A stretch of 64,000 nt of DNA from Candidatus Skiveiella danica. Its GTDB lineage: Bacteria > Pseudomonadota > Gammaproteobacteria > Burkholderiales > Burkholderiaceae_C. Below are positions 55,101 to 63,342 of this stretch, piece after piece; within the stretch, counting starts at the first letter, position 1, and each line of letters begins with the position of its first letter. Below the pieces are notes generated by a model, which had not been told where the DNA came from, searched no databases, and saw only the letters and a list, made by a program, of their open reading frames with translations. The stretch covers positions 1 to 64,000 of the forward strand of contig JADKHE010000004.1 in NCBI GenBank assembly GCA_016721925.1. Direction: 5' to 3'. Position numbers and translations under genes: made by a program.

Positions 55101-55204
55101 CGCTGCTGGCGCAGCACGGCGGCCAGGTAGCGGTCGTCCGGGCCTGGCACCATCGGCAGGGTGTCGTGGTCAAGGGGATGCGGGCGGTCGGTGGAGGGGT
55201 TCAA
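52163..55204 (-). CDS. uvrA: Excinuclease ABC subunit A
   Basis: A 1013-residue DNA-damage recognition ATPase of nucleotide excision repair. It has two ABC modules with Walker A VITGLSGSGKSSLAFD and VTGVSGSGKSTLVND, two LSGGEAQR signatures, and the zinc-binding cysteines CPVCNHSISE...CPTC and CEACQGDGM...CDTC. An N-terminal extension of about 30 residues precedes the family core (ISVRGARTHNLKNIDL). The divergent MFS gene and ssb follow the arrangement common in Burkholderiales. Confidence 0.97.
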   Translation of the reverse strand: MNPSTDRPHPLDHDTLPMVPGPDDRYLAAVLRQQRISVRGARTHNLKNIDLDIPRNQLVVITGLSGSGKSSLAFDTLYAEGQRRYVESLSAYARQFLQLMDKPDVDLIEGLSPAISIEQKATSHNPRSTVGTVTEIHDYLRLLFARAGTPYCPDHGLPLQAQTVSQMVDAALALPEGTRLMILAPVAREKKGEFLELFADMQAQGYVRFRIGGVAYEVDNLPKLKKAEKHDIDVVIDRVKVRARPADATPADAEATAEARTAFDQLRQRLAESFEAALRLAEGRAIALEMDSTEPAGAGSAAREHLFNAKFACPVCNHSISELEPRLFSFNSPVGACPTCDGLGTMDFFDPARVVAFPTLSLASGAIKGWDRRNGYYFALLESLAKHYGFDIESPFESLPGPVQHAILHGSGEEDIRFSYVMDSGASQRKKVTKKHPFEGIIPNMARRYRETDSVVVREELARYRSSQPCTDCGGTRLCREARHVKVGDGAQARAIYEVSHATLREAFDYFSTLKMSGAKAEIADKVVREIGSRLKFLNDVGLNYLSLDRSAESLSGGEAQRIRLASQIGSGLTGVMYVLDEPSIGLHQRDNDRLIGTLKHLRDIGNSVLVVEHDEDMIRAADHVIDMGPGAGVHGGRVMAQGTAAEVEATPASVTGQYLSGTRSIAMPQRRHALADQTEPQVLRVVNATGNNLKGVSVDVPVGLLTCVTGVSGSGKSTLVNDTLYAAAAQKIHRAHTEPAAHEEIQGLEHFDKVINVDQSPIGRTPRSNPATYTGLFTPIRELMAEVPTARERGYGPGRFSFNVAGGRCEACQGDGMVKVEMHFLPDVYVPCDTCRGLRYNRETLEVLWKGKNIAQILDMTVEAAHAFFRDVPTLERKLHTLLDVGLSYIRLGQAATTLSGGEAQRVKLALELSKRDTGRTLYILDEPTTGLHFADIDLLLKVLHQLRDAGNTIVIIEHNLDVIKTADWLIDMGPEGGAGGGTVVGVGTPEALAANPASFTGRYLARLLPAG

Positions 55205-55359
55205 GGTGGGCGGGTCCGGGAAAACCCTCCATTATCCGGGCTGGCGGGTTTTCCGGCTGGCACACGTTACACGGGCGCCACGGGCAAGCCGCCCGAGTCT
55301 CGCTGCGTGATCGGGGACAATCGCAGGTTTTCCACCTGCCCTGCGGATCGGTCCCCTGC

Positions 55360-56607
55360 GTGTCTGAATCTTCTGCTTCCCCGTCTGCCACCGGCCCGGC
55401 GTCCCCCACGATGACGCCCGTGGAGCGTCGCGCCAGCCTGTCGCTGGCCGGCATTTTTGCCCTGCGCATGCTGGGCCTGTTCCTGGTGCTGCCGGTGTTC
55501 GTGCTGGAGGCGGCGCGGTATCCCGGTGGCGACGATCCGGCCCGCATCGGCCTGGCCATGGGCATCTACGGTCTGACGCAGGCGCTGTTGCAGTTTCCCT
55601 TCGGCCTGGCGTCCGACCGGCTCGGACGCAAGCGGGTCATCGTTTTCGGCCTGCTGCTGTTTGCAGCCGGCAGCTTGCTGGCGGCGGCGGCCACCAGCCT
55701 GGACGGGCTGCTCGCGGGCCGTGCCTTGCAGGGCGCAGGGGCCGTGTCGGCCGCAGTCACTGCGTTGCTGGCCGACCAGACGCGCGATGAGGTGCGCACC
55801 AAGGCCATGGCGCTGGTGGGCGCCAGCATCGGGCTGATGTTTGCGCTGTCGCTGGTGCTGGCGCCGCTGCTGGTGGCCGCGGTCGGTCTGCCTGGCTTGT
55901 TCGTCCTGACCGCCGCGTTGGCGTTCGGCGGTGTGGTCACGGTGATCTGGGCCGTGCCGCCGGAACCGCGTGAGCACCGCAACCAGCCGCGTGGCAAGCT
56001 GTCCGATGTGCTGGCCCATCCGGGCCTGCTGCGCCTGAATTTCGGCGTGTTCGTGCTGCACGCGGTGCAGCTGGCCATGTGGATGGCGGTTCCCGCCCTG
56101 CTGGAGCGGGCCGGGCTGTCCAAGGACCACCATTGGTGGATTTACCTGCCGGCCGTGCTGGCCTCGTTCTTCGTCATGGGCGGCACCTTGTTCCCGATGG
56201 AGCGCCGGGGCTACCTTCGCGCGGTATTCCTTTGCGCCATTGGCCTGGTTGCCCTGGTTCAGATCGGGCTGCTGGCGGCGGCCACGGGCTCGCCGGGGCT
56301 GATGGCGCTGGGGCTGCTGATGTTCGTCTTCTTCTGCGGCTTCAACATCCTGGAAGCCAGCCAGCCGAGCATGGTCTCGCGCATCGCGCCACCGCAGGCC
56401 AGGGGCGCCGCGCTGGGCGTTTACAACACCTTGCAGTCGCTCGGCCTGTTTGCCGGCGGCGTTGCGGGCGGGGCGCTGGTGAAGGCGTATGGCCCGCAAG
56501 GCTTGTTTGGCGTCTGCGCCGGGGCCATCGTGCTGTGGCTGCTGGTGGCCTGGCCGATGGTTGCGCCGGCCCGGGACGGCTTGCCGGGCGCACCCAAAGC
56601 CGCATAA
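55360..56607 (+). CDS. MFS transporter
   Basis: A 415-residue major facilitator protein with 12 helices. It has the loop 2-3 motif PFGLASDRLGRKRVIVFG and helix-4 sequence GRALQGAGAVSAAVTALLAD, like the YajR/drug-efflux branch but without the C-terminal YAM domain. It starts with GTG at 55360. It lies between uvrA (divergent) and ssb, a position this transporter often occupies in related genomes. Substrate unknown. Confidence 0.9.
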   Translation: MSESSASPSATGPASPTMTPVERRASLSLAGIFALRMLGLFLVLPVFVLEAARYPGGDDPARIGLAMGIYGLTQALLQFPFGLASDRLGRKRVIVFGLLLFAAGSLLAAAATSLDGLLAGRALQGAGAVSAAVTALLADQTRDEVRTKAMALVGASIGLMFALSLVLAPLLVAAVGLPGLFVLTAALAFGGVVTVIWAVPPEPREHRNQPRGKLSDVLAHPGLLRLNFGVFVLHAVQLAMWMAVPALLERAGLSKDHHWWIYLPAVLASFFVMGGTLFPMERRGYLRAVFLCAIGLVALVQIGLLAAATGSPGLMALGLLMFVFFCGFNILEASQPSMVSRIAPPQARGAALGVYNTLQSLGLFAGGVAGGALVKAYGPQGLFGVCAGAIVLWLLVAWPMVAPARDGLPGAPKAA

Positions 56608-56637
56608 TCCACGGTTCCACGGAAGGAAGAAAGTCTC

Positions 56638-57141
56638 ATGGCATCAGTCAACAAAGTCATCATCGTCGGCAACCTGGGCCGCGACCCTGAAGTGCGCTCG
56701 TTCCCCAGCGGCGACCGAGTGGCCAATGTCACGGTCGCCACCACCGACAAGTGGAAGGACAAGCAGACCGGAGAAATGCGCGAGGCGACCGAGTGGCACC
56801 GTGTGGTGTTCAACGGCCGCCTGGCCGAAATCGCGGAGCAATACCTGCGCAAGGGCTCCCAGGTGTATGTGGAAGGTAGCTTGCGTACCCGCAAATGGAC
56901 CGACCAGAGCGGTGTCGAGAAGTACAGCACCGAGATTCGCGCCGACCAGATGCAGATGCTGGGCAGCCGCCAGGGTATGGGGCAGCCGGCCGGTGACGAC
57001 GGCGGTTATGACAGCGCACCGCGCCGCCCGGCCCCGGCCGCCCGCCAGGCCCCGGCTGCGGCATCCGCGCCAAGGTCTTCCGCCCCGCCGCCCAAGGCGT
57101 CGAGCGGTTTCGACGACATGGATGACGACATCCCGTTCTGA
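56638..57141 (+). CDS. ssb: Single-stranded DNA-binding protein
   Basis: A 167-residue OB-fold protein that coats single-stranded DNA in replication and repair. N-terminal ASVNKVIIVGNLGRDPEVR and TEWHRVVFNGRLAEIAEQYL are typical. The low-complexity Gly/Pro/Ala tail ends with the acidic tip DDDIPF that recruits partner proteins. It is close to uvrA, the classic uvrA-ssb linkage. A terminator follows. Confidence 0.97.
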   Translation: MASVNKVIIVGNLGRDPEVRSFPSGDRVANVTVATTDKWKDKQTGEMREATEWHRVVFNGRLAEIAEQYLRKGSQVYVEGSLRTRKWTDQSGVEKYSTEIRADQMQMLGSRQGMGQPAGDDGGYDSAPRRPAPAARQAPAAASAPRSSAPPPKASSGFDDMDDDIPF

Positions 57142-57174
57142 CCCGTGCCCGGCCTCGCAGCCGAGTACCCGAGC

Positions 57175-57208
57175 ACCTCCACCGCCCCGGCGCTGGAGGT
57201 TTTTTTTG
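57175..57208 (+). terminator. Rho-independent terminator after ssb
   Basis: The stem ACCTCCA/TGGAGGT, with a 12-base GC-rich loop that can pair internally, is followed by eight T. It isolates ssb from the sulfide-type operon. Confidence 0.85.
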
Positions 57209-57211
57209 GCC

Positions 57212-57241
57212 TTGACAAATACACTAGGGGGTATATATACT
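57212..57241 (+). promoter_or_regulatory. Promoter with CsoR/CstR-like operator in the spacer
   Basis: A perfect -35 (TTGACA at 57212-57217) and a -10 (TATACT at 57236-57241) are 18 bases apart. The spacer holds ATACACTAGGGGGTAT (57219-57234), an ATAC...GTAT inverted element around a G tract, of the form bound by the CsoR/CstR/FrmR (DUF156) repressors. Binding there would block RNA polymerase. The regulator is not in this window. The transcript would start about 20 bases before the adaptor-protein ATG. Confidence 0.7.
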
Positions 57242-57268
57242 GCCTGAAGTATCCAAGGAATTTCCATC

Positions 57269-58381
57269 ATGCGTGTTTCCGCCGTGTCTGTCCGTCTTTC
57301 GTTGCTGGTCGTCGCCCTGGGGCTTGGGCTGGGCTTTGGCCTCGCCCGGGCTGCCGCGCCAGTTGAGGTGGCTGTGGTGCAGGCGCGCCCGCAGGCGGTG
57401 TCGACCGGGTTCGAATACGACGGCGTGGTCGAGCCGGTAAAGCAGAGCACCATCTCGTCTCAAGCCTCCGGCCGCGTGGCCACGATCTCGGTCAAGGCCG
57501 GCGATCAGGTGCGCGCCGGCCAACTGCTGGCCACCATCGACGACCGGGAGACCCAGACCGGCGTGCAACGCAGCCAGGCTCAGGTTTCGCAGGCTGACGC
57601 TGAACTGCGCAACGCCCAGGCCAACGCCGAGCGGACGCGGGAGTTGCAGGCCAAGGGTTTTGTCAGCAAGGCGGCCCTGGACACGGCCGAGCTTCAGTTG
57701 AAGGCCGCCAAGGCAGGGCAGGACGTCGCAACGGCCGGTGCCCGCCAGTCAGCCCTCTCGCAAGGGTTCACCCGGGTTACCGCGCCCTACGACGGCTGGG
57801 TGCTGCAGACCTTGAGCGAAGCCGGTGACTTGGCCGTGCCCGGCAAGCCGCTGATGACCTTGTATGCGCCCTTGCCGCTGCGCGCCGTCGTGCAAGTGCC
57901 GGCCTCGCGCGGAGAAACGGCCCGCGCAGCAAGCCGAATCGAAGTGCAACTGCCGGGTCCGGACGGCACCGGCCAGTGGGTGGCCCCGAGCAGTCGCTCC
58001 GTGATGCCCGCCGCGGATCCGGTGTCCCAGACGATCGAGTGGCGGCTGGAGCTGCCCACGGCCGCCGTGCGCGGCGTGGTGCCGGGCCAGCAGGTCCGGG
58101 TGCGCTTCGTGGGCGGCCAGGCGCAGAGGGTGGTGGTCCCGGCTGCCGCCGTGTTGCGCCGCGGCGAACTGACGGCCGTCTATGTGGCGACTCCCACCGG
58201 CTTTGCGCTGAAGGCGGTGCGCCTGGGCCCCGACCACGGCGCCGCAGGCGTCGAAGTACTCGCGGGCCTGGGTTCGGACGATCGAGTGGCGCTCGACCCG
58301 GTGCGTGCGGGGCTGGCGGGCGCCCGGGCTTCGGGCGCTGCTGCTCCCGCCGCCGTCAAACCGGCGAGCGCGGCACGCTGA
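57269..58381 (+). CDS. RND efflux periplasmic adaptor (membrane fusion protein)
   Basis: A 370-residue adaptor with an N-terminal signal/anchor helix (LSLLVVALGLGLGFGLARA). The lipoyl half-motif (STISSQASGRVATISVKAGDQVRAGQLLATID) is followed by a short coiled-coil hairpin (residues ~95-150) and a second lipoyl half (FTRVTAPYDGWVLQTLSEAGDLAVPG). Beta-barrel and membrane-proximal domains follow. It links the downstream RND permease to an outer-membrane channel not present here. It is first gene of the operon controlled by the CsoR-like operator. Confidence 0.9.
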   Translation: MRVSAVSVRLSLLVVALGLGLGFGLARAAAPVEVAVVQARPQAVSTGFEYDGVVEPVKQSTISSQASGRVATISVKAGDQVRAGQLLATIDDRETQTGVQRSQAQVSQADAELRNAQANAERTRELQAKGFVSKAALDTAELQLKAAKAGQDVATAGARQSALSQGFTRVTAPYDGWVLQTLSEAGDLAVPGKPLMTLYAPLPLRAVVQVPASRGETARAASRIEVQLPGPDGTGQWVAPSSRSVMPAADPVSQTIEWRLELPTAAVRGVVPGQQVRVRFVGGQAQRVVVPAAAVLRRGELTAVYVATPTGFALKAVRLGPDHGAAGVEVLAGLGSDDRVALDPVRAGLAGARASGAAAPAAVKPASAAR

Positions 58382-58390
58382 AGGCACGCC

Positions 58391-61300
58391 ATGCAAGAAC
58401 AGAAAAATTCCCCCACGCCGCGTCTCGGCGCCTCAGGCCGCATCGCGGCAGCGTTTCAATCCAACGCCATCACGCCTTTGCTGGCGCTGGTGGCCCTGCT
58501 GCTCGGCCTGTTTGCCGTGCTGGTCACGCCGCGCGAGGAAGAGCCGCAGATCAACGTGACCATGGCCAATGTGCTGATCCCGTTTCCGGGGGCCAGCAGC
58601 GAAGACGTGCAGAACATGGTGGCCCGCCCCGCCGAGCAGGTGCTCTCCCAGATCGCAGGCATCGAACACACCTATTCCGTGGCGCGTCCTGGCCTGGCCG
58701 TGCTGACGGTGCAGTTCAAGGTGGGCGTTCCGCGCACCGACGCGCTGGTGCGGCTGTACGATGTGCTCAACGCGAATCAGGACTGGGTGCCGCGGGACCT
58801 CGGAACCCTGACGCCGATCGTCAAGCCCAAGGGCATCGACGATGTGCCGGTGCTGGCTGTCACGCTGTGGAGCCATGAAGGACTTGCGGGCAATGACCTG
58901 GAGCGCGTGGCGCGGACCGTCGAACTGGAGCTCAAGGCGGTGCCCGGCACCCGCGAGATCCAGACCATCGGCGGTCCGGGCCGTGCCGTTCATGTGTGGC
59001 TCGATCCGGTGCGCCTGCGTGAACGCGGCATCGATGTCCTGGGCCTGAAGGCAACGCTGGCGGCGGCCAACTTCGGCATGCCATCGGGCGCTGTGCTCGA
59101 CCCGGCGGGCAAGGTGCCGCAGATGCTGAGTGTGGAAACCGGTGAATTCCTGACCAGCGCGGAAGACATCGGCTCGCTGGTGGTTGGCGTGAGCAAGGGC
59201 AAGCCAGTCTATTTGCGCGAGGTCGCGAAAATAGAAGCCGGCGCGCAATTGCCGCAGCGCTATGTCTGGTTCACGCCCGGCGCCGCCAGTGTCGCTGCCG
59301 GGACGGCAACGGCGTCTCCCGTGGCTGCGGGCCAGGTCTATCCGGCAGTGACCCTGACGGTGAGCAAGAAGCCGGGCGAAAACGCGGTCGACGTGTCGCG
59401 CGCCGCGCGGGACCGCGTGGACGCGCTGCGCAACACGGTGATCCCGTCCAACATTGAAGTCACCGTGAGCCGAGACTACGGGGAGACAGCGGCCGAGAAG
59501 GCCAACAAGCTGATCCAGAAGCTGGCCTTCGCCACGGGGTCGGTCATTCTGCTGGTGGGTTTCGCGCTGGGACGCCGCGAGGCGGTGATCGTCGGCTCCG
59601 CGGTCATCCTGACGCTCATGGCCACGCTGTTTGCCAGCTGGGCCTGGGGCTTCACGCTGAACCGCGTATCGCTGTTTGCGCTGATCTTCTCGATCGGTAT
59701 CCTGGTCGATGACGCGATCGTGGTGGTGGAGAACATCCACCGCCACCAGAACCTGTATCCGGGCAAGACGCTGCGCGAGATCATCCCGGCGGCGGTCGAT
59801 GAAGTTGGCGGGCCGACGATTCTCGCCACCCTGACGGTGATCGCGGCTTTGCTGCCCATGGCCTTTGTGAGCGGCCTGATGGGGCCCTACATGAGCCCGA
59901 TCCCGATCAACGCCAGCCTGGGCATGGCCATTTCGCTGGCGATCGCCTTCACCGTCACGCCGTGGCTGGCGCTCAAGCTGATGAAGCCGCACGGTCATGG
60001 GCATGCGGCGCCAGGTGAGGCGGTCGCCGCTGCCGCTCCCAAAGGTCTGGGCCCCAAACTGCAGCGGTTGTTCACCCGCGTCCTGACCCCGTTTCTCAAC
60101 AGCGGGCGCAAACGCTGGCTGCTGCTTGCCGGCATCCTCGCTGCGCTGGCGCTGTCGGTCGGCCTGACCCTGGTGCAGTGGGTGGTGCTGAAGATGCTGC
60201 CCTTCGACAACAAGAGCGAGTTCCAGGTGGTGATCGAGATGCCCGCCGGCACGCCGCTGGAAAACACCGCGGCCGCGCTGCATGAAATGGGCGGCTTCCT
60301 GGCGCAGCAGCCCGAGGTGCTGGACCTCCAGGGCTACGCCGGAACCGCCAGCCCGATCACCTTCAACGGACTGGTCCGGCAGTATTACCTGCGCGCCGAT
60401 GTGGAACAGGGAGACCTGCAAGTCAACCTGGTGGACAAGCACCGCCGCAGCGACAAGAGCCACGTGATTGCGCAGCGCCTGCGCCCCGAACTGGAGAAGA
60501 TCGGCGCTCGCCACAACGCCCGCGTCAAGGTCGTCGAAGTGCCGCCCGGTCCGCCTGTGATGAGTCCGCTGGTGGCGGAAATCTACGGCCCTGACGAAGC
60601 CGGGCGCCAGCAGTTGGCCCAGCGTGTGGCCAAGGCCTTTGGCCAGACGGCCGATATCGTCGGCATCGACACCTCGCTCAGGGAGGACGCGCCGCGCGCG
60701 CACCTGACGGTGCGCCGGCAAAGGGCGGAGTCCCTTGGCATCCCGGTGGCCGCGATCGCTCAGACCGTGCATGCCGCGCTCTCCGGCGGGGACGCCGCGT
60801 TCCTGCATGACGGCCAGAGCAAATACCCGGTGCCGGTGCGTCTGCAGTTGCCGCGCGACGCCCAGGTCGGACTGGATGCGCTGCTGGCCCTGCCGATGAA
60901 GGCAGCCAACGGCCAGATGGTGCCGCTGTCCGAACTGGTTCAGGTGGACCGTGGCGTGATTGACAAGCCCCTGTTCACGAAGGACATGCGGCCCCTGAGC
61001 TACGTGTTCGGCGACATGGCCGGCAAGCTCGACTCCCCGTTGTACGGTCTGTTCGCGATTCGCCCGCACCTGGACGAGGCGGCCTTGACCAACACCGGCG
61101 AGCTCGGCGAATACTGGATCCGCCAGCCCTCCGACGCCTGGCGCCAGTACGCGCTGAAGTGGGACGGCGAGTGGCAGATCACCTACGAAACCTTCCGCGA
61201 CATGGGCGCCGCCTACGGCGTCGGCCTGATCCTGATCTATCTCCTGGTCGTCGCGCACTTCAGGAGCTACATGACCCCGCTGGTGATCATGGCGCCGATT

Positions 61301-61714
61301 CCGCTGACCATCATCGGCGTGATGCCGGGCCATGCATTGCTTGGGGCTCAGTTCACCGCCACATCCATGATCGGCATGATCGCGCTGGCCGGCATCATCG
61401 TGCGCAACTCCATCCTGCTGGTGGACTTCATCGAGCTGCAGGTAAGCCAGGGCATGGCCTTCAAGGAGGCCGTGATCAGCTCGGCCGCCGTGCGCGCCCA
61501 GCCGATCGCGCTGACCGGACTGGCCGCCATGATCGGCGCCTTCTTCATCCTGGACGACCCGATCTTCAACGGTCTGGCCATCTCGCTGATCTTCGGCATT
61601 CTGGTCTCCACCCTGCTGACGCTGGTGGTGATCCCGGTTCTGTATTTCGCGCTGTACCGCAAGCGCATGGCGTCACGTGAACCGCTCGCAGAGGCGGCCG
61701 CGACATCCCCCTGA
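58391..61714 (+). CDS. RND family efflux permease
   Basis: An 1107-residue inner-membrane proton-driven pump, with TM1 near residues 28-45, a large periplasmic domain with the inactive-looking repeat GASSEDVQNMVARPAEQVL, and the TM4 proton-relay segment SIGILVDDAIVVVENIHRH. It is somewhat longer than typical AcrB-type pumps and belongs to the hydrophobe/amphiphile branch with EEEPQINVTMANV near the N-terminus. The periplasmic loops carry no metal-binding HxH or methionine clusters I can see, so heavy-metal export is not indicated. It follows the adaptor gene by nine bases and precedes the SQR gene by 32. Confidence 0.9.
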   Translation: MQEQKNSPTPRLGASGRIAAAFQSNAITPLLALVALLLGLFAVLVTPREEEPQINVTMANVLIPFPGASSEDVQNMVARPAEQVLSQIAGIEHTYSVARPGLAVLTVQFKVGVPRTDALVRLYDVLNANQDWVPRDLGTLTPIVKPKGIDDVPVLAVTLWSHEGLAGNDLERVARTVELELKAVPGTREIQTIGGPGRAVHVWLDPVRLRERGIDVLGLKATLAAANFGMPSGAVLDPAGKVPQMLSVETGEFLTSAEDIGSLVVGVSKGKPVYLREVAKIEAGAQLPQRYVWFTPGAASVAAGTATASPVAAGQVYPAVTLTVSKKPGENAVDVSRAARDRVDALRNTVIPSNIEVTVSRDYGETAAEKANKLIQKLAFATGSVILLVGFALGRREAVIVGSAVILTLMATLFASWAWGFTLNRVSLFALIFSIGILVDDAIVVVENIHRHQNLYPGKTLREIIPAAVDEVGGPTILATLTVIAALLPMAFVSGLMGPYMSPIPINASLGMAISLAIAFTVTPWLALKLMKPHGHGHAAPGEAVAAAAPKGLGPKLQRLFTRVLTPFLNSGRKRWLLLAGILAALALSVGLTLVQWVVLKMLPFDNKSEFQVVIEMPAGTPLENTAAALHEMGGFLAQQPEVLDLQGYAGTASPITFNGLVRQYYLRADVEQGDLQVNLVDKHRRSDKSHVIAQRLRPELEKIGARHNARVKVVEVPPGPPVMSPLVAEIYGPDEAGRQQLAQRVAKAFGQTADIVGIDTSLREDAPRAHLTVRRQRAESLGIPVAAIAQTVHAALSGGDAAFLHDGQSKYPVPVRLQLPRDAQVGLDALLALPMKAANGQMVPLSELVQVDRGVIDKPLFTKDMRPLSYVFGDMAGKLDSPLYGLFAIRPHLDEAALTNTGELGEYWIRQPSDAWRQYALKWDGEWQITYETFRDMGAAYGVGLILIYLLVVAHFRSYMTPLVIMAPIPLTIIGVMPGHALLGAQFTATSMIGMIALAGIIVRNSILLVDFIELQVSQGMAFKEAVISSAAVRAQPIALTGLAAMIGAFFILDDPIFNGLAISLIFGILVSTLLTLVVIPVLYFALYRKRMASREPLAEAAATSP

Positions 61715-61746
61715 TTCCTAACCACCCCAGTCTGAGGAGACACACC

Positions 61747-63033
61747 ATGGCCAATATCGTCATCATGGGCGCCGGCATCGGCGGCATGCCCGCCGCGTAC
61801 GAAATGCGCGAACTGCTGCCCAAGGAGCACACCGTCACGGTGGTCAGCGCGATGGATTTTTTCCAGTTCGTCCCGTCCAACCCCTGGTTGGCGGTGGGCT
61901 GGCGAAAGCGCGAGGAGATCGTGCTGAAGATCGCCCCCTTGCTGGAGCGCAAGGGCATCCAGTTCATCGCCAAACCGGTCACCACGCTGGACGCGGCCGG
62001 CAACAAGCTGGTGCTGTCGGGTGGCACGGCTGACGAGCAGGTGCTGCCGTACGACTACCTCGTCATTACCACCGGCCCGAAGCTGAGCTTCGACGAGGTG
62101 CCGGGTGCGGGGCCGCATGGCGGCCACACCCATTCGGTCTGCTCGGTGGACCATGCCGAATCCTTCTGGAAGGACTACCAGGAGTTCCTGAAGAACCCCG
62201 GCCCGGTGGTCATCGGCGCGATGCCCATGGCCAGCTGCTTCGGCCCGGCCTACGAATTCGCTTTCATCCTCGACACCGACCTGCGCAAACGCAAACTGCG
62301 CAACAAGGTGCCGATCACCTTCGTCAGCAGCGAGCCCTACATCGGCCACCTGGGCCTGGGCGGCGTGGGCGACAGCAAGTCGATGCTCGAATCCGAAATG
62401 CGAAACCGCGACATGAAGTGGATCACCAACGCCAAGACCACCAAGGTCGAGGCCGGCAAGATGTTCGTGACCCAGCTCGACGACCTGGGCAACGTCTACA
62501 AGGAGCACGAAGTGCCCTTCAAGATGTCGATGATGCTGCCCGCCTTCAAGGGTGTGGACGCGGTGGCGGCCGTGCCGGAGCTGTGCAATCCGCGCGGCTT
62601 CGTGCTGATCGACGAATTCCAGCGCAGCAAGAAATACCGCAACATCTTCTCGGCCGGCGTCTGCGTGGCGATTCCGCCCGTGGAAGTCACGCCGGTGCCC
62701 ACCGGCGCGCCCAAGACGGGCTACATGATCGAGACCATGGTCACGGCGATCTGCCACAACATCGCCGATGAACTGGCGGGCAAGCCCGTCACCGCCAAGG
62801 GCACCTGGAACGCCATCTGCCTGGCCGACATGGGCGACACCGGCGCGGCCTTCGTCGCGTTGCCGCAGATCCCGCCGCGCAACGTGAACTGGTTCAAGAA
62901 GGGCAAGTGGGTGCATCTGGCCAAGATTGCCTACGAAAAATATTTCCTCAGCAAGATGAAATCCGGCAACTCCGAACCCATCTACGAAAAATACATCCTC
63001 AAACTGGTCGGCCTTGTTCGCGTGACCAAGTGA
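61747..63033 (+). CDS. sqr: Sulfide:quinone oxidoreductase
   Basis: A 428-residue peripheral membrane flavoprotein that oxidises sulfide to polysulfide or zero-valent sulfur and passes electrons to quinone. The FAD site opens with NIVIMGAGIGGMPAAYEM, then VPSNPWLAVGW and VITTGPKL. The three redox cysteines typical of the Acidithiobacillus ferrooxidans-type enzyme are present: Cys132 (SVCSVDHAE), Cys164 (MASCFGPAYEF) and Cys358 (TWNAICLADMGD). The quinone-side motif PTGAPKTGYMIE and the amphipathic C-terminal helices (YEKYFLSKMKSG, YEKYILKLVGLVR) fit membrane attachment. It is in one operon with the RND pump and the DUF2892 protein. Confidence 0.88.
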   Translation: MANIVIMGAGIGGMPAAYEMRELLPKEHTVTVVSAMDFFQFVPSNPWLAVGWRKREEIVLKIAPLLERKGIQFIAKPVTTLDAAGNKLVLSGGTADEQVLPYDYLVITTGPKLSFDEVPGAGPHGGHTHSVCSVDHAESFWKDYQEFLKNPGPVVIGAMPMASCFGPAYEFAFILDTDLRKRKLRNKVPITFVSSEPYIGHLGLGGVGDSKSMLESEMRNRDMKWITNAKTTKVEAGKMFVTQLDDLGNVYKEHEVPFKMSMMLPAFKGVDAVAAVPELCNPRGFVLIDEFQRSKKYRNIFSAGVCVAIPPVEVTPVPTGAPKTGYMIETMVTAICHNIADELAGKPVTAKGTWNAICLADMGDTGAAFVALPQIPPRNVNWFKKGKWVHLAKIAYEKYFLSKMKSGNSEPIYEKYILKLVGLVRVTK

Positions 63034-63078
63034 GCCAACCCTTTCACCCCTTTCATTTTTCAATTCCAGGAGGTTTTT

Positions 63079-63303
63079 ATGACCGTTGAACGCTACATCC
63101 GCATCATGGCTGGTTTTTTTGTCATGCTGTCGCTGGCTCTTGGCATCGAAGGCAGTCCCATTTTCGTCAGCCCGTGGTTCCTCGCCTTCACCGCCTTTGT
63201 CGGCTTCAACCTGTTCCAGTCCGGCTTCACCGGCTTCTGCCCGCCCGGCATCCTGCTGCGCAAGCTCGGCGTGCCGGATTCCGGGCCGTCGTGCAGCCGT
63301 TGA
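63079..63303 (+). CDS. DUF2892 (YgaP-like) inner-membrane protein
   Basis: A 74-residue protein with two membrane helices and the family ending GFTGFCPPGILLRKLGV. The family occurs alone or fused to rhodanese domains (YgaP) and travels with sulfide and thiol-stress genes. A perfect AGGAGG lies five bases before the ATG at 63079. It is 45 bases after the SQR gene. Three late Cys/Ser positions (GPSCSR) end the chain. Confidence 0.88.
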   Translation: MTVERYIRIMAGFFVMLSLALGIEGSPIFVSPWFLAFTAFVGFNLFQSGFTGFCPPGILLRKLGVPDSGPSCSR

Positions 63304-63342
63304 GCTATTGCTGACAACGACCCCGCTCGTGAAAGGCTTCGC

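Noticed and set aside
58433..61333. Another 966-codon minus-strand open frame opposite the RND permease
   Set aside because: Same composition bias; it mirrors the codon usage of the permease gene. The equal length to the other shadow is coincidence.
58391..61714. Heavy-metal (CzcA/CusA) assignment for the RND permease
   Set aside because: The periplasmic and membrane segments lack the metal-relay Met/His clusters I would expect, and the operon partners point to sulfide and not to metals.
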